Shown: positions 1 to 5,824 of the stretch, one piece after another
How the letters are laid out: each line of letters opens with the position of its first letter
Position numbering within the stretch: position 1 is the stretch's first letter
Source: JBBRHF01 sp038223055
Lineage (GTDB): Bacteria; Actinomycetota; Actinomycetes; JACCUZ01
Length of the DNA: 15,829 bases
Assembly (NCBI GenBank): GCA_038223055.1
Contig: JBBRHF010000094.1
Coordinates: forward strand, 1-15,829
Direction of reading: 5' to 3'
Made by a program: the position numbers and the translations under genes
The notes under the pieces: generated by a model
What the model saw: only the letters and a program-made list of their open reading frames with translations
Told to the model about the DNA's origin: nothing
The model's database searches: none

Positions 1-8
1 CCTGTCGA

Positions 9-14
9 TAGGCT
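9..14 (+). promoter_or_regulatory. Candidate -10 box for the oxidoreductase-uppP pair
   Basis: The hexamer TAGGCT fits the actinobacterial TANNNT -10 pattern and lies about 45 nt before the GTG start at 60. That would leave a leader of roughly 35-40 nt carrying a GGAG Shine-Dalgarno at 49-52. The -35 region lies outside the window, so this rests on the hexamer and its position alone. Confidence 0.3.
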
Positions 15-59
15 GCGCCACACCGACGATCAGCCACACCGACCACCTGGAGTGCCACC

Positions 60-1112
60 GTGAAGCTCGGTCTCAACCTCGGCTACTGGGGCGCCGGCAA
101 CGACGCCGACAACCTCGCGCTCGCCCTCGAGGCCGACACGCTGGGCTACGACGTGGCCTGGGTCGCCGAGGCGTACGGCTCCGATGCCCCCACGGTGCTG
201 GCCTGGGTCGGCGCGAAGACCACGAGGATCGACATCGGCTCGGCGATCTTCCAGATCCCCGGCCGCACCCCCGCCAACTGCGCGATGACCGCCGCAACGC
301 TCGACACGCTGTCCGGCGGCCGGTTCCGCCTGGGCCTCGGCGTCTCCGGCCCGCAGGTCTCCGAGGGCTGGCACGGCGTGCGCTTCGACAAGCCGCTGGC
401 CCGAACCCGGGAGTACGTCGCGATCGTGCGGATGGCGCTGCGCCGCGAGAGCGTGCAGTTCGAGGGAGCCCACTGGACGCTGCCGTTGCCCGACGGCCCC
501 GGCAAGGCGCTCAAGCTCACCGTCCACCCGGTCCGCGAACGCATCCCGCTCTACCTCGCGGCTGTCGGCCCGAAGAACCTGGAGCTGGCCGGCGAGATCG
601 CCGACGGGTGGCTGGCCATCTTCTTCGCCCCCGAGCACGCGGGGGAGACCACCGAGCGGCTGCTCGCCGGGCGGGCGCGCTCGGGCCACCCCGACCTGGC
701 CGGCTTCGACGTCGTACCGACCGTGCCTGTGGTCGTCGGCGACGACGTCGAGGCGTGCGCGGAGCCGGTGCGGCACTATGCCGCCCTCTACATCGGCGGG
801 ATGGGCAGCCGGGAGCAGAACTTCTACAACCAGCTGGCGGTGCGGATGGGCTACGACGAGGCCGCCCAGCAGGTGCAGGACCTCTACCTGGCCCGCCGGC
901 AGCGCGACGCCGCAGCGGCGGTTCCGTTGGAGTTCATCGACCGCACCTCGCTGATCGGGCCGCCGGCGCGGATCCGGGATCGGCTGGGAGCCTACGCGCA
1001 GGCGGGGGTGACGACGCTGAGCGTGTCGACGTACGCCGCCACGCTGGACGAACGGGTCGCCTGCCTGCGCACGGTGGCCGAGGCCCTGGACGCGTCCGGG
1101 CTGGGGGAGTAG
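60..1112 (+). CDS. LLM-class F420-dependent oxidoreductase
   Basis: This 350-residue protein looks like a complete luciferase-like monooxygenase (LLM) family TIM-barrel enzyme of the actinobacterial coenzyme-F420 group. Such enzymes transfer hydride between F420 and an organic substrate in the cytoplasm. The substrate cannot be read from sequence. Family hallmarks include the N-terminal strand KLGLNLGYWG, the segment DVAWVAEAYGSDAPT around residues 31-45, and LSGGRFRLGLGVSGPQVSEG near residues 84-103, the usual barrel signature. A later segment PLYLAAVGPKNLELAGEIADGW is also typical. The GTG start at 60 is supported by GGAG at 49-52 with a 7-nt gap and by the natural N terminus MKLGLNL. The stop is only 3 nt before uppP, so the two are probably cotranscribed. 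FMN use instead of F420 is possible but less likely given the motif set. No defect is visible. Confidence 0.9.
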   Translation: MKLGLNLGYWGAGNDADNLALALEADTLGYDVAWVAEAYGSDAPTVLAWVGAKTTRIDIGSAIFQIPGRTPANCAMTAATLDTLSGGRFRLGLGVSGPQVSEGWHGVRFDKPLARTREYVAIVRMALRRESVQFEGAHWTLPLPDGPGKALKLTVHPVRERIPLYLAAVGPKNLELAGEIADGWLAIFFAPEHAGETTERLLAGRARSGHPDLAGFDVVPTVPVVVGDDVEACAEPVRHYAALYIGGMGSREQNFYNQLAVRMGYDEAAQQVQDLYLARRQRDAAAAVPLEFIDRTSLIGPPARIRDRLGAYAQAGVTTLSVSTYAATLDERVACLRTVAEALDASGLGE

Positions 1113-1115
1113 GCC

Positions 1116-1940
1116 GTGGTCTCGTGGTTCGAGGCGATCATCCTCGGCGTGGTGCAGGGACTGACCGAGTTCCTGCCGATCTCCAGCAGCGCCCACCTGC
1201 GCATCGTCGCCGCGGTCGCCGGCTGGGACGACCCCGGCGCCGCGTTCACCGCGGTCAGCCAGCTCGGCACCGAGACCGCCGTGCTGCTCTATTTCCGCCA
1301 CGACATCTGGGACATCCTGTCGACCTGGGCGCGGTCCCTGGTCAAACCCGAGCTGCGCGGCGAGCTCGCGGCCCGGATGGGGTGGTACGTCATCATCGGC
1401 ACGCTGCCCATCGGCATCCTGGGGCTGCTGCTGCAAAACACGATCGAAGACTCGTTCCGCAGCCTATGGCTCATCGCCACGACCCTCGTCGTCTTCGGGG
1501 CCGTGCTCGGCTTCGCCGACGCGACCGCCCGCAACGCCCTGCCGCTGACCCGGCTCAACATGCGCGACGGCGTTCTGTTCGGGCTGGCCCAGGCGCTGGC
1601 CCTGGTGCCCGGTGTCTCCCGCTCGGGCGGCACCATCAGCGCCGGGCTGCTGCTGGGCTACCGGCGGGAGGCCGCCGCGCGCTACTCGTTCCTGCTCGCG
1701 ATCCCCGCGGTGCTCGTCTCCGGGCTGTTCGAGCTCAAGGACGTCTTGTCCGGCGCGTCACCGGTCGACTGGGGGCCGACGTTGCTCGCCACCGTCATCG
1801 CCTTCGGGGTCGGCCTGGCGGTGATCGTCTACTTCCTGCGCTACATCAGCACCCACAACTTCCGCGTCTTTGTGGTCTACCGGGTCGTGCTGGGCCTGTT
1901 CGTGCTCGTTCTGCTGGGCACCGGCGCGATCAACTCCTAG
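1116..1940 (+). CDS. uppP: Undecaprenyl-diphosphate phosphatase UppP (BacA)
   Basis: This 274-residue integral membrane enzyme dephosphorylates undecaprenyl diphosphate. It recycles the lipid carrier for peptidoglycan and other wall polymers, and excess enzyme can give bacitracin resistance. Both family signature regions are intact. The first is QGLTEFLPISSSAH, with Q14, E18 and H27 in the (E/Q)xxxE-plus-His arrangement. The second is the loop PGVSRSGGT at 165-173, with R169 matching the conserved catalytic arginine. Hydrophobic stretches fit a polytopic protein with several helices, and length matches the family norm of about 270. The GTG start at 1116 is preceded by a GGGGGAG Shine-Dalgarno at 1103-1109, inside the end of the preceding gene, with a 6-nt gap. 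Linkage to the oxidoreductase is therefore tight. The gene ends 19 nt from the convergent peptidoglycan hydrolase. In M. tuberculosis the counterpart is Rv2136c, also near mshC. Confidence 0.96.
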   Translation: MVSWFEAIILGVVQGLTEFLPISSSAHLRIVAAVAGWDDPGAAFTAVSQLGTETAVLLYFRHDIWDILSTWARSLVKPELRGELAARMGWYVIIGTLPIGILGLLLQNTIEDSFRSLWLIATTLVVFGAVLGFADATARNALPLTRLNMRDGVLFGLAQALALVPGVSRSGGTISAGLLLGYRREAAARYSFLLAIPAVLVSGLFELKDVLSGASPVDWGPTLLATVIAFGVGLAVIVYFLRYISTHNFRVFVVYRVVLGLFVLVLLGTGAINS

Positions 1941-1959
1941 CCGGCGCTGGGCCCACAGG

Positions 1960-3420
1960 TCAGGGGGTCTTGGCCGCCGGCGCCGCAGTGACCGACTGCG
2001 GCATCGGGGCGTTGACCAGGAACGGCGCGGGGTCGACCGGCTGGCCGTCGATGCGCACCTCGAAGTGCAGGTGCGGCCCGGTCGCGTAGCCGGTCGCGCC
2101 GATGACGCCGATGACCTGGCCCTTGCGCACCTTCTGGCCGGGCCCGACCGCGAAGCGCGCCTGGTGAGCGTAGAGCGTGGTGATGTGCTTGCCGTCGATG
2201 ATGCCGTGGTCGATCACGGTCATGTTGCCGTAGGCGACGTTCTGCTCCGTGAGCAGCACGACGCCGGAGTCGGCGGCGTAGGAGAACCCGTCGCCCACCC
2301 CCAGATCCTGCCCGGTGTGCAGCTTCACGTAGTGCAGGATCGGGTGGTAGCGCTGCCCGAACGGCGAGGTCAGCTCCCCCGTGCCGGGCCGGGTAAAGCT
2401 CCCGGAGGCCTTTCCGGTGCCCGCCGAGAGGCCCGCGCCGAGACCGTTGATGCGCTGCCCCAACAGGGTCGACTGGCCGAGCAGGGTGCGGTAGCGCGCC
2501 TCGTCGACGTCCTTGGCGGCCAGGGCCGCGGCCAGCGCACCCCGCTGCGCCGCGAGGTCGGCCGTGACCTTGGCCTCGGCCGCGGACGCCGCCTTCTCCC
2601 GGACAGATATCTCCTTGAGCGCGGTGGCGGCGGCCGTGCGGATGCGCTGCTGCTCGTCCCGGGAGGCCACCAGCTTGGCCTGCGCGCTGACCAGATCGGC
2701 CTGCGCGTCGCCCAGGTCGGAGACCACGGCGTTGCCGGCGCTGGCGATGCTCTGCAGGAACGCGAGCCGGTCGGTCATCTGCTCGGGCGTCTGCGAACCG
2801 AGCACGAGGGCCAGTTCGTTGAGCGGGCCGTTGGTGCGGTAGGCCGTGCGGGCCAGCTCGCCGAGGTCGGACCTGTGAGACTTGACCCGGCGCCGTACGT
2901 CGATGAGGTCGCGCTGCGCCTTGCCGACCGAAAGCACGGCGGCGTGCAGGCCGACCCGGGCTTCGGCGTCGGCCTTGCGGGCCGCAGCGACCTGGGCCCG
3001 CAGACCGACCAGCGCGGTGCGAGCGCTGTCGAGGCTGCCCTGAGCGGCTTGCAGAGCCGCCACGGCGGCGATCAGCGCGGGGTCGTCGTGCGGGTCGGGC
3101 GGGGGCGCCGGTGTCGTGGGAGCCGGCTTCTTGGCTGCGGGCTTCCTGGGCGCGGGCTTCCTGGGCGCGGGCTTCTTGGTGGCCGGCTTGTTGGTGGCCG
3201 CCCGCTTGATCGTCAGCTGCGGAGGCGTCGCCACCGCGGTGGGCGTGGTCAGGGGGGTGGTCAAGGAGGGCGGCGGTGACACCGGCGGCACGCTGAGGGA
3301 GACCGAGGAACTGGTGCCGGCGAGAACGCCGCCATGCGCAGCGATCGCGGGCAGCGTGACGCCGAGCAGCGACGTCGCGACGACCGTCACGCCCGCGACC
3401 ACAGCCGTGGTCAAGCGCAT
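1960..3420 (-). CDS. Secreted coiled-coil M23 (LytM-type) metallopeptidase
   Basis: This is a peptidoglycan hydrolase of 486 residues, counted from the ATG at 3420. Residues 1-28 form a Sec signal peptide (MRLTTAVVAG onward, ending AIAA). A Pro/Ser/Thr-rich segment follows, then a Lys-Pro-Ala repeat linker, then a long Ala-rich coiled coil from about residue 115 to 310. The C-terminal M23 domain lies at about 345-470. The zinc and catalytic motifs are complete: HTGQD (H368, D372) and HLHFE (H450, H452), so it should be active rather than a degenerate activator. Coiled coil plus LytM resembles EnvC/NlpD-like or PcsB-like wall hydrolases working outside the membrane in cell separation. AGGGG lies 9 nt before the 3420 start. 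An in-frame ATG at 3480 would add 20 Ser/Thr-rich residues but lacks a clear ribosome site. It is convergent with uppP and divergent from the phosphatase. Confidence 0.9.
   Translation of the reverse strand: MRLTTAVVAGVTVVATSLLGVTLPAIAAHGGVLAGTSSSVSLSVPPVSPPPSLTTPLTTPTAVATPPQLTIKRAATNKPATKKPAPRKPAPRKPAAKKPAPTTPAPPPDPHDDPALIAAVAALQAAQGSLDSARTALVGLRAQVAAARKADAEARVGLHAAVLSVGKAQRDLIDVRRRVKSHRSDLGELARTAYRTNGPLNELALVLGSQTPEQMTDRLAFLQSIASAGNAVVSDLGDAQADLVSAQAKLVASRDEQQRIRTAAATALKEISVREKAASAAEAKVTADLAAQRGALAAALAAKDVDEARYRTLLGQSTLLGQRINGLGAGLSAGTGKASGSFTRPGTGELTSPFGQRYHPILHYVKLHTGQDLGVGDGFSYAADSGVVLLTEQNVAYGNMTVIDHGIIDGKHITTLYAHQARFAVGPGQKVRKGQVIGVIGATGYATGPHLHFEVRIDGQPVDPAPFLVNAPMPQSVTAAPAAKTP
3122..3196 (-). 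repeat. 15-bp tandem repeat encoding a Lys-Pro-Ala linker
   Basis: Five consecutive 15-bp units start at 3122, 3137, 3152, 3167 and 3182. The second and third are identical (GCGGGCTTCCTGGGC on the plus strand) and the others differ by a few bases. On the coding (minus) strand they give a five-residue period of KPA followed by two variable residues (KKPAP, RKPAP). The resulting basic, extended linker sits between the signal peptide region and the coiled coil of the M23 hydrolase. It probably spans or contacts anionic wall polymer. Unit number is likely to vary between strains. Confidence 0.8.
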
Positions 3421-3450
3421 CCTGTCCAACCCCTGGTTAGTCGTCTTAGT

Positions 3451-3483
3451 CGTCGATCGCACCGTTGACGTCGATCGCATCGT
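3451..3483. repeat. Direct repeat upstream of the M23 gene
   Basis: CGTCGATCGCACCGT at 3451-3465 recurs as CGTCGATCGCATCGT at 3469-3483, a 14 of 15 match with an 18-bp period. Each copy contains the palindrome CGATCG. The copies lie between the preferred M23 start (3420) and the palindrome at 3523-3541, so they fall in the probable 5' leader. If translation began at 3480 instead, the repeat would encode two RST-type hexapeptides. A regulator or RNA-structure role is possible but unproven. Confidence 0.6.
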
Positions 3484-3522
3484 GATCTGCCTGTCGAGAC
3501 GTGTGCCACATCCACCCCGGCC

Positions 3523-3541
3523 CGCATAGACAGTCTATGCG
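3523..3541. promoter_or_regulatory. Perfect 19-nt palindrome, candidate operator and promoter
   Basis: CGCATAGACAGTCTATGCG is a perfect inverted repeat with 9-bp arms around a single central base. It is notably AT-rich for this genome and lies in the divergent region between the M23 hydrolase and the histidine phosphatase. Read on the minus strand it includes TAGACT (plus coordinates 3532-3537), a good -10 candidate for the M23 gene. That would give a leader of about 105 nt to the ATG at 3420. The overlap of dyad symmetry with a -10 box suggests an operator for a dimeric repressor. No match to an actinobacterial SOS box is evident. Confidence 0.55.
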
Positions 3542-3640
3542 CCCTTGCCGGCAGCGGGTACGGAAGCGATTCGACGCCATCCGGCCCTACGTCCCCCGCT
3601 CTGTGGTCCACGTCACCGGATGCTCGCCCGGCCGGCTGCG

Positions 3641-3646
3641 TACAGT
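3641..3646 (+). promoter_or_regulatory. -10 box for a leaderless phosphatase transcript
   Basis: TACAGT fits TANNNT and ends 7 nt before the GTG at 3654. Transcription would therefore begin at or next to the start codon, giving a leaderless mRNA. No Shine-Dalgarno is visible before 3654. The -35 region shows no clear consensus. Confidence 0.55.
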
Positions 3647-3653
3647 TCGCGCG

Positions 3654-4367
3654 GTGACCACAGTCCTGCTGATCCGGCACGGTCGCACGAGCGCCAACAC
3701 CTCGGGTGTCCTCGCCGGCTGGACCGAGGGGGTGGCCCTCGACGACGTCGGTCGCGCCCAGGCGGAGGCGCTGGGCCGGCGACTGGCCGGGGTGCCGCTC
3801 GCGACGGTCGTGTGCAGCCCGTTACAGCGCGCCGTGGAGACGGCGGACCTCGCCCTCGCGGGTCGGGACGAGGTCCCTCGCGCTGAAGACGATCGGGTCG
3901 GCGAGGTGCACTACGGCGCCTGGACGGGCGGCGCGCTCAAGACCCTCGCCAAGGACCCGATGTGGCGGGTCGTGCAGGCCCACCCGTCGGCCGTGACCTT
4001 CCCTGGCGAGGACGGCGAGGCGCTGGCGGGCATGGCGACGCGGGCGGTCGCGGCTGTGCGGGAGTGGAACTCCCGCCTGGGAGCCGACGCGACGTACGCC
4101 GTGGTGTCGCACGGCGACGTGATCAAGGCGGTGCTGTCCGATGCGCTGGGACTGCACCTTGACCACTTCCAGCGCATCGTGGTGGACCCCGCCTCGGTCA
4201 GCATCGTCACCTACGCCCCACTCCGGCCGTTTGTCCACCGAGTCAACGACACGGGCGGGGACCTGTCCTTCCTCGCGCCGCCGGCCAAGCCGCGCCGGCG
4301 TGGCCGGTCCGCGCGGGCCGCGTCGTCGGACGCGGCGCTCGGCGGCGGCGCCGGCCCCTCGGCGTAG
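3654..4367 (+). CDS. Histidine phosphatase, MSMEG_4193 family (phosphoglycerate mutase-like)
   Basis: This is a cytoplasmic histidine phosphatase superfamily member of 237 residues. The phosphoacceptor motif is at the N terminus (LIRHGRTSAN, with R8, H9 and G10). The acid region is GEVHYGAWTG with E84, and the second catalytic histidine is in VVSHGDVIK (H153). These residues support an active phosphomonoesterase or phosphomutase; the substrate is unknown. The C-terminal 30 residues form a basic Arg/Ala/Gly-rich tail, probably disordered. The GTG start at 3654 puts RHG at the usual distance from the N terminus and lies just after a -10 box. Longer in-frame readings back to 3501 run through the intergenic palindrome and lack family features. 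It heads a co-directional run with DUF3090, the SCO1664-family gene and mshC, and from memory these first three families form a conserved actinobacterial three-gene set. The M. tuberculosis counterpart is probably Rv2135c. Confidence 0.9.
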   Translation: MTTVLLIRHGRTSANTSGVLAGWTEGVALDDVGRAQAEALGRRLAGVPLATVVCSPLQRAVETADLALAGRDEVPRAEDDRVGEVHYGAWTGGALKTLAKDPMWRVVQAHPSAVTFPGEDGEALAGMATRAVAAVREWNSRLGADATYAVVSHGDVIKAVLSDALGLHLDHFQRIVVDPASVSIVTYAPLRPFVHRVNDTGGDLSFLAPPAKPRRRGRSARAASSDAALGGGAGPSA

Positions 4368-4396
4368 GCAGTCGAGGCCGGGTCGCCGCAGCGGCA

Positions 4397-4402
4397 TAGG
4401 GT
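4397..4402 (+). promoter_or_regulatory. -10 box for a leaderless DUF3090 transcript
   Basis: TAGGGT fits TANNNT and ends 6 nt before the ATG at 4409. No Shine-Dalgarno precedes that ATG. The gene may therefore have its own leaderless start in addition to read-through from the phosphatase, 41 nt upstream. Confidence 0.55.
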
Positions 4403-4408
4403 TTCGGC

Positions 4409-4975
4409 ATGGCGCGTCAGATCTTCGACTTCGACCCGCCGGAGCGCTTCGTCGCCGGCACCGTCGGCGAGCCCGGCCAGCGGACGTTCTTCCTGCAGGC
4501 CCGCGGCGGCGGCCGGGTCACCAGCGTCTCGCTGGAGAAGCAGCAGGTGTCGGTGCTCGCGGAGCGGGTCGAGGCCCTCCTCGACGAGGTGGTGCGCCAA
4601 TCCGGCGGCGAGGCCCCGGTGCCCGCCATGACGCCGACCGAGCTGGAGGACACCGCGCCGCTGGACGCCCCGATCGAGGAGGAGTTCCGGGTCGGCACGA
4701 TGGCTCTGGCCTGGGACGGGACTACCGAGAGCGTGCTCGTCGAGGCCCAGGCGCGCACCGAGGACGACGACGACGCGGATGAAACCCCGCTCATCGACGC
4801 CGACCAGGACGGCCCCCCACTGCTGAGGGTGCGGATGACCGGCGCGATGGCCCGGTCGTTCGCCAAGCGTGCCAGCGCCTTGGTGGCCGCCGGGCGGCCG
4901 GCCTGCCCCTTTTGCGGAAACCCGCTGGACCCGGCCGGCCACGTCTGTCCCAGGGCCAACGGCTACCGACGCTGA
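4409..4975 (+). CDS. DUF3090 family protein with C-terminal zinc-ribbon-like motif
   Basis: This 188-residue protein matches the actinobacterial DUF3090 family, which has no established biochemical function that I know of. The N terminus MARQIFDFDPPERFVAGTVG and the segment GQRTFFLQA around residues 23-31 are family hallmarks. They are followed by SLEKQQVSVLAERVEALLDE, a probable helix. The middle contains a strongly acidic stretch (EDDDDADE, about 113-120) that is probably a flexible loop. The C terminus carries CPFCGNPLDPAGHVCPRANG, where three cysteines and a histidine could bind zinc. No membrane or export signal is visible. It sits between the phosphatase (41-nt gap) and the kinase-like gene (26-nt gap). 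The conserved linkage suggests that the three products act together. The ATG at 4409 is the natural family start. The M. tuberculosis counterpart is probably Rv2134c. Confidence 0.9.
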   Translation: MARQIFDFDPPERFVAGTVGEPGQRTFFLQARGGGRVTSVSLEKQQVSVLAERVEALLDEVVRQSGGEAPVPAMTPTELEDTAPLDAPIEEEFRVGTMALAWDGTTESVLVEAQARTEDDDDADETPLIDADQDGPPLLRVRMTGAMARSFAKRASALVAAGRPACPFCGNPLDPAGHVCPRANGYRR

Positions 4976-4989
4976 CGCTGACGGCTTGG

Positions 4990-4995
4990 CAGACT
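4990..4995 (+). promoter_or_regulatory. Weak -10-like hexamer before the SCO1664-family gene
   Basis: CAGACT lies 6 nt before the ATG at 5002, the same spacing as the stronger TAGGGT and TACAGT boxes of the neighbouring genes. It departs from TANNNT at the first base, and no Shine-Dalgarno is evident. A leaderless start is plausible, but read-through from DUF3090 could also supply this gene. Confidence 0.25.
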
Positions 4996-5001
4996 GGTGC
5001 G

Positions 5002-5799
5002 ATGACCGTTCTCGGGGTGGACGCCGCTGTGCCGTTGCTGACCCACGGCACGATCTCCGTCGAGGGTCGGCTGGTCGACGCGTCCAACGCGACGCTCTAC
5101 TGCGCGATCACGCACGAGGGAGTCAGCGCGTCGTGTGTCTACAAGCCGGTGGCTGGCGAGCGACCGCTGTGGGACTTCCCCGACGGCTCGCTCGCCGGGC
5201 GCGAGGTGTCGGCCTACGCCGTGTCCGCCGCGTCGGGCTGGGACGTCGTTCCGCCGACCGTGCTGCGGGACGGCCCGTTCGGCCCGGGCATGGTCCAGCT
5301 GTGGGTCGAGGTCGATCCTGACGTCGAGCTCGTCGACGTGGTCGCCCCCGACGAGCTGCCGACTGGCTGGTTACACGTGCTGGACGCGCTTGGGCACGGC
5401 GGGGAGCCGGTGGTGCTGGCCCATGCCAACGACGCCCGGCTGAGGCGCATGGCGGTGCTCGACGCCGTACTCAACAACGCCGACCGCAAGGCCGGACACG
5501 TGCTGGCACTGCCCGACGGCAGGGTGCTCGGAGTCGACCACGGGGTGTCCTTCCACGTCGAGACCAAACTGCGCACGGTGCTGTGGGGGTGGGCCGGCGA
5601 CGGGCTCTCCGAGGCGGAGTGTGAGATCCTAGAGCGGCTGCGGTCCCAGCTCGACGGCGTCCTAGGCACCACCCTCGCGGGGCTGCTGCGCCGTTCCGAG
5701 ATCCGGGCTACCCAGCGCCGGGTGGACCGACTGCTTGCCGCCCAGTCCCTTCCGCGCCCGGGCGGGGGCTGGCCAGCCATCCCGTGGCCGCCGTTCTGA
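5002..5799 (+). CDS. SCO1664 family protein, atypical (PI3/4-kinase-like) kinase fold
   Basis: This 265-residue protein belongs to the uncharacterised actinobacterial SCO1664 family, which has distant similarity to phosphatidylinositol 3/4-kinases. Features consistent with an ATP-binding kinase core are visible. The HGTISVEGRL strand comes first, then a candidate ATP-contacting lysine in VYKP (K48). An acidic helix SLAGREVSAYAVS follows, then a hinge-like MVQLWVE. The catalytic-loop-like VLNNADRKAGHV spans about residues 157-168, and VDHG (D179) is in the DFG-like metal position. The layout recalls both HipA and PI3K catalytic loops. Substrate and activity are unproven. I chose the ATG at 5002 because it begins the family N terminus; upstream in-frame codons overlap DUF3090. 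It lies between DUF3090 and mshC with gaps of about 25 nt. The link to mshC, whose product is inositol-based, is suggestive only. The M. tuberculosis counterpart is probably Rv2133c. Confidence 0.86.
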   Translation: MTVLGVDAAVPLLTHGTISVEGRLVDASNATLYCAITHEGVSASCVYKPVAGERPLWDFPDGSLAGREVSAYAVSAASGWDVVPPTVLRDGPFGPGMVQLWVEVDPDVELVDVVAPDELPTGWLHVLDALGHGGEPVVLAHANDARLRRMAVLDAVLNNADRKAGHVLALPDGRVLGVDHGVSFHVETKLRTVLWGWAGDGLSEAECEILERLRSQLDGVLGTTLAGLLRRSEIRATQRRVDRLLAAQSLPRPGGGWPAIPWPPF

Positions 5800-5810
5800 C
5801 CGCCCGCAGA

Positions 5811-5816
5811 TAGGGT
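5811..5816 (+). promoter_or_regulatory. -10 box for a near-leaderless mshC transcript
   Basis: TAGGGT, identical to the hexamer before DUF3090, ends 8 nt before the mshC ATG at 5825. A start site 6-8 nt downstream would fall at or 1-2 nt before the ATG. No Shine-Dalgarno is present. Confidence 0.55.
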
Positions 5817-5824
5817 CGGCGACC

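Noticed and set aside
23..35. The 13-mer CCGACGATCAGCC at the left edge also occurs in the mshC repeat at 7104-7116.
   Set aside because: One short shared word in biased DNA, without extended similarity or a reason for linkage, is most likely coincidence.
1940..1981. A possible hairpin (GCCGGCG with CGCCGGC, 28-nt loop) between uppP and the M23 gene.
   Set aside because: The loop is long, the stem is pure GC of a kind common by chance here, and the right arm lies inside the M23 coding region. Support is too weak to call a terminator.
1870..3279. Plus-strand open frame antisense to the M23 hydrolase.
   Set aside because: No recognisable domain or plausible start, and the minus strand encodes a complete signal peptide, coiled coil and M23 catalytic domain.
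3501..3653. N-terminal extension of the histidine phosphatase back to 3501.
   Set aside because: It would translate the intergenic palindrome and the -10 box, and would put 51 extra residues before an RHG motif that is normally within the first ten residues.
3421..3653. A c-di-AMP (ydaO-type) riboswitch before the M23 hydrolase, as known for some actinobacterial wall hydrolases.
   Set aside because: I could not recognise the conserved core sequences or the nested stems. The visible structure is a simple palindrome and a direct repeat. A covariance-model scan would settle it.
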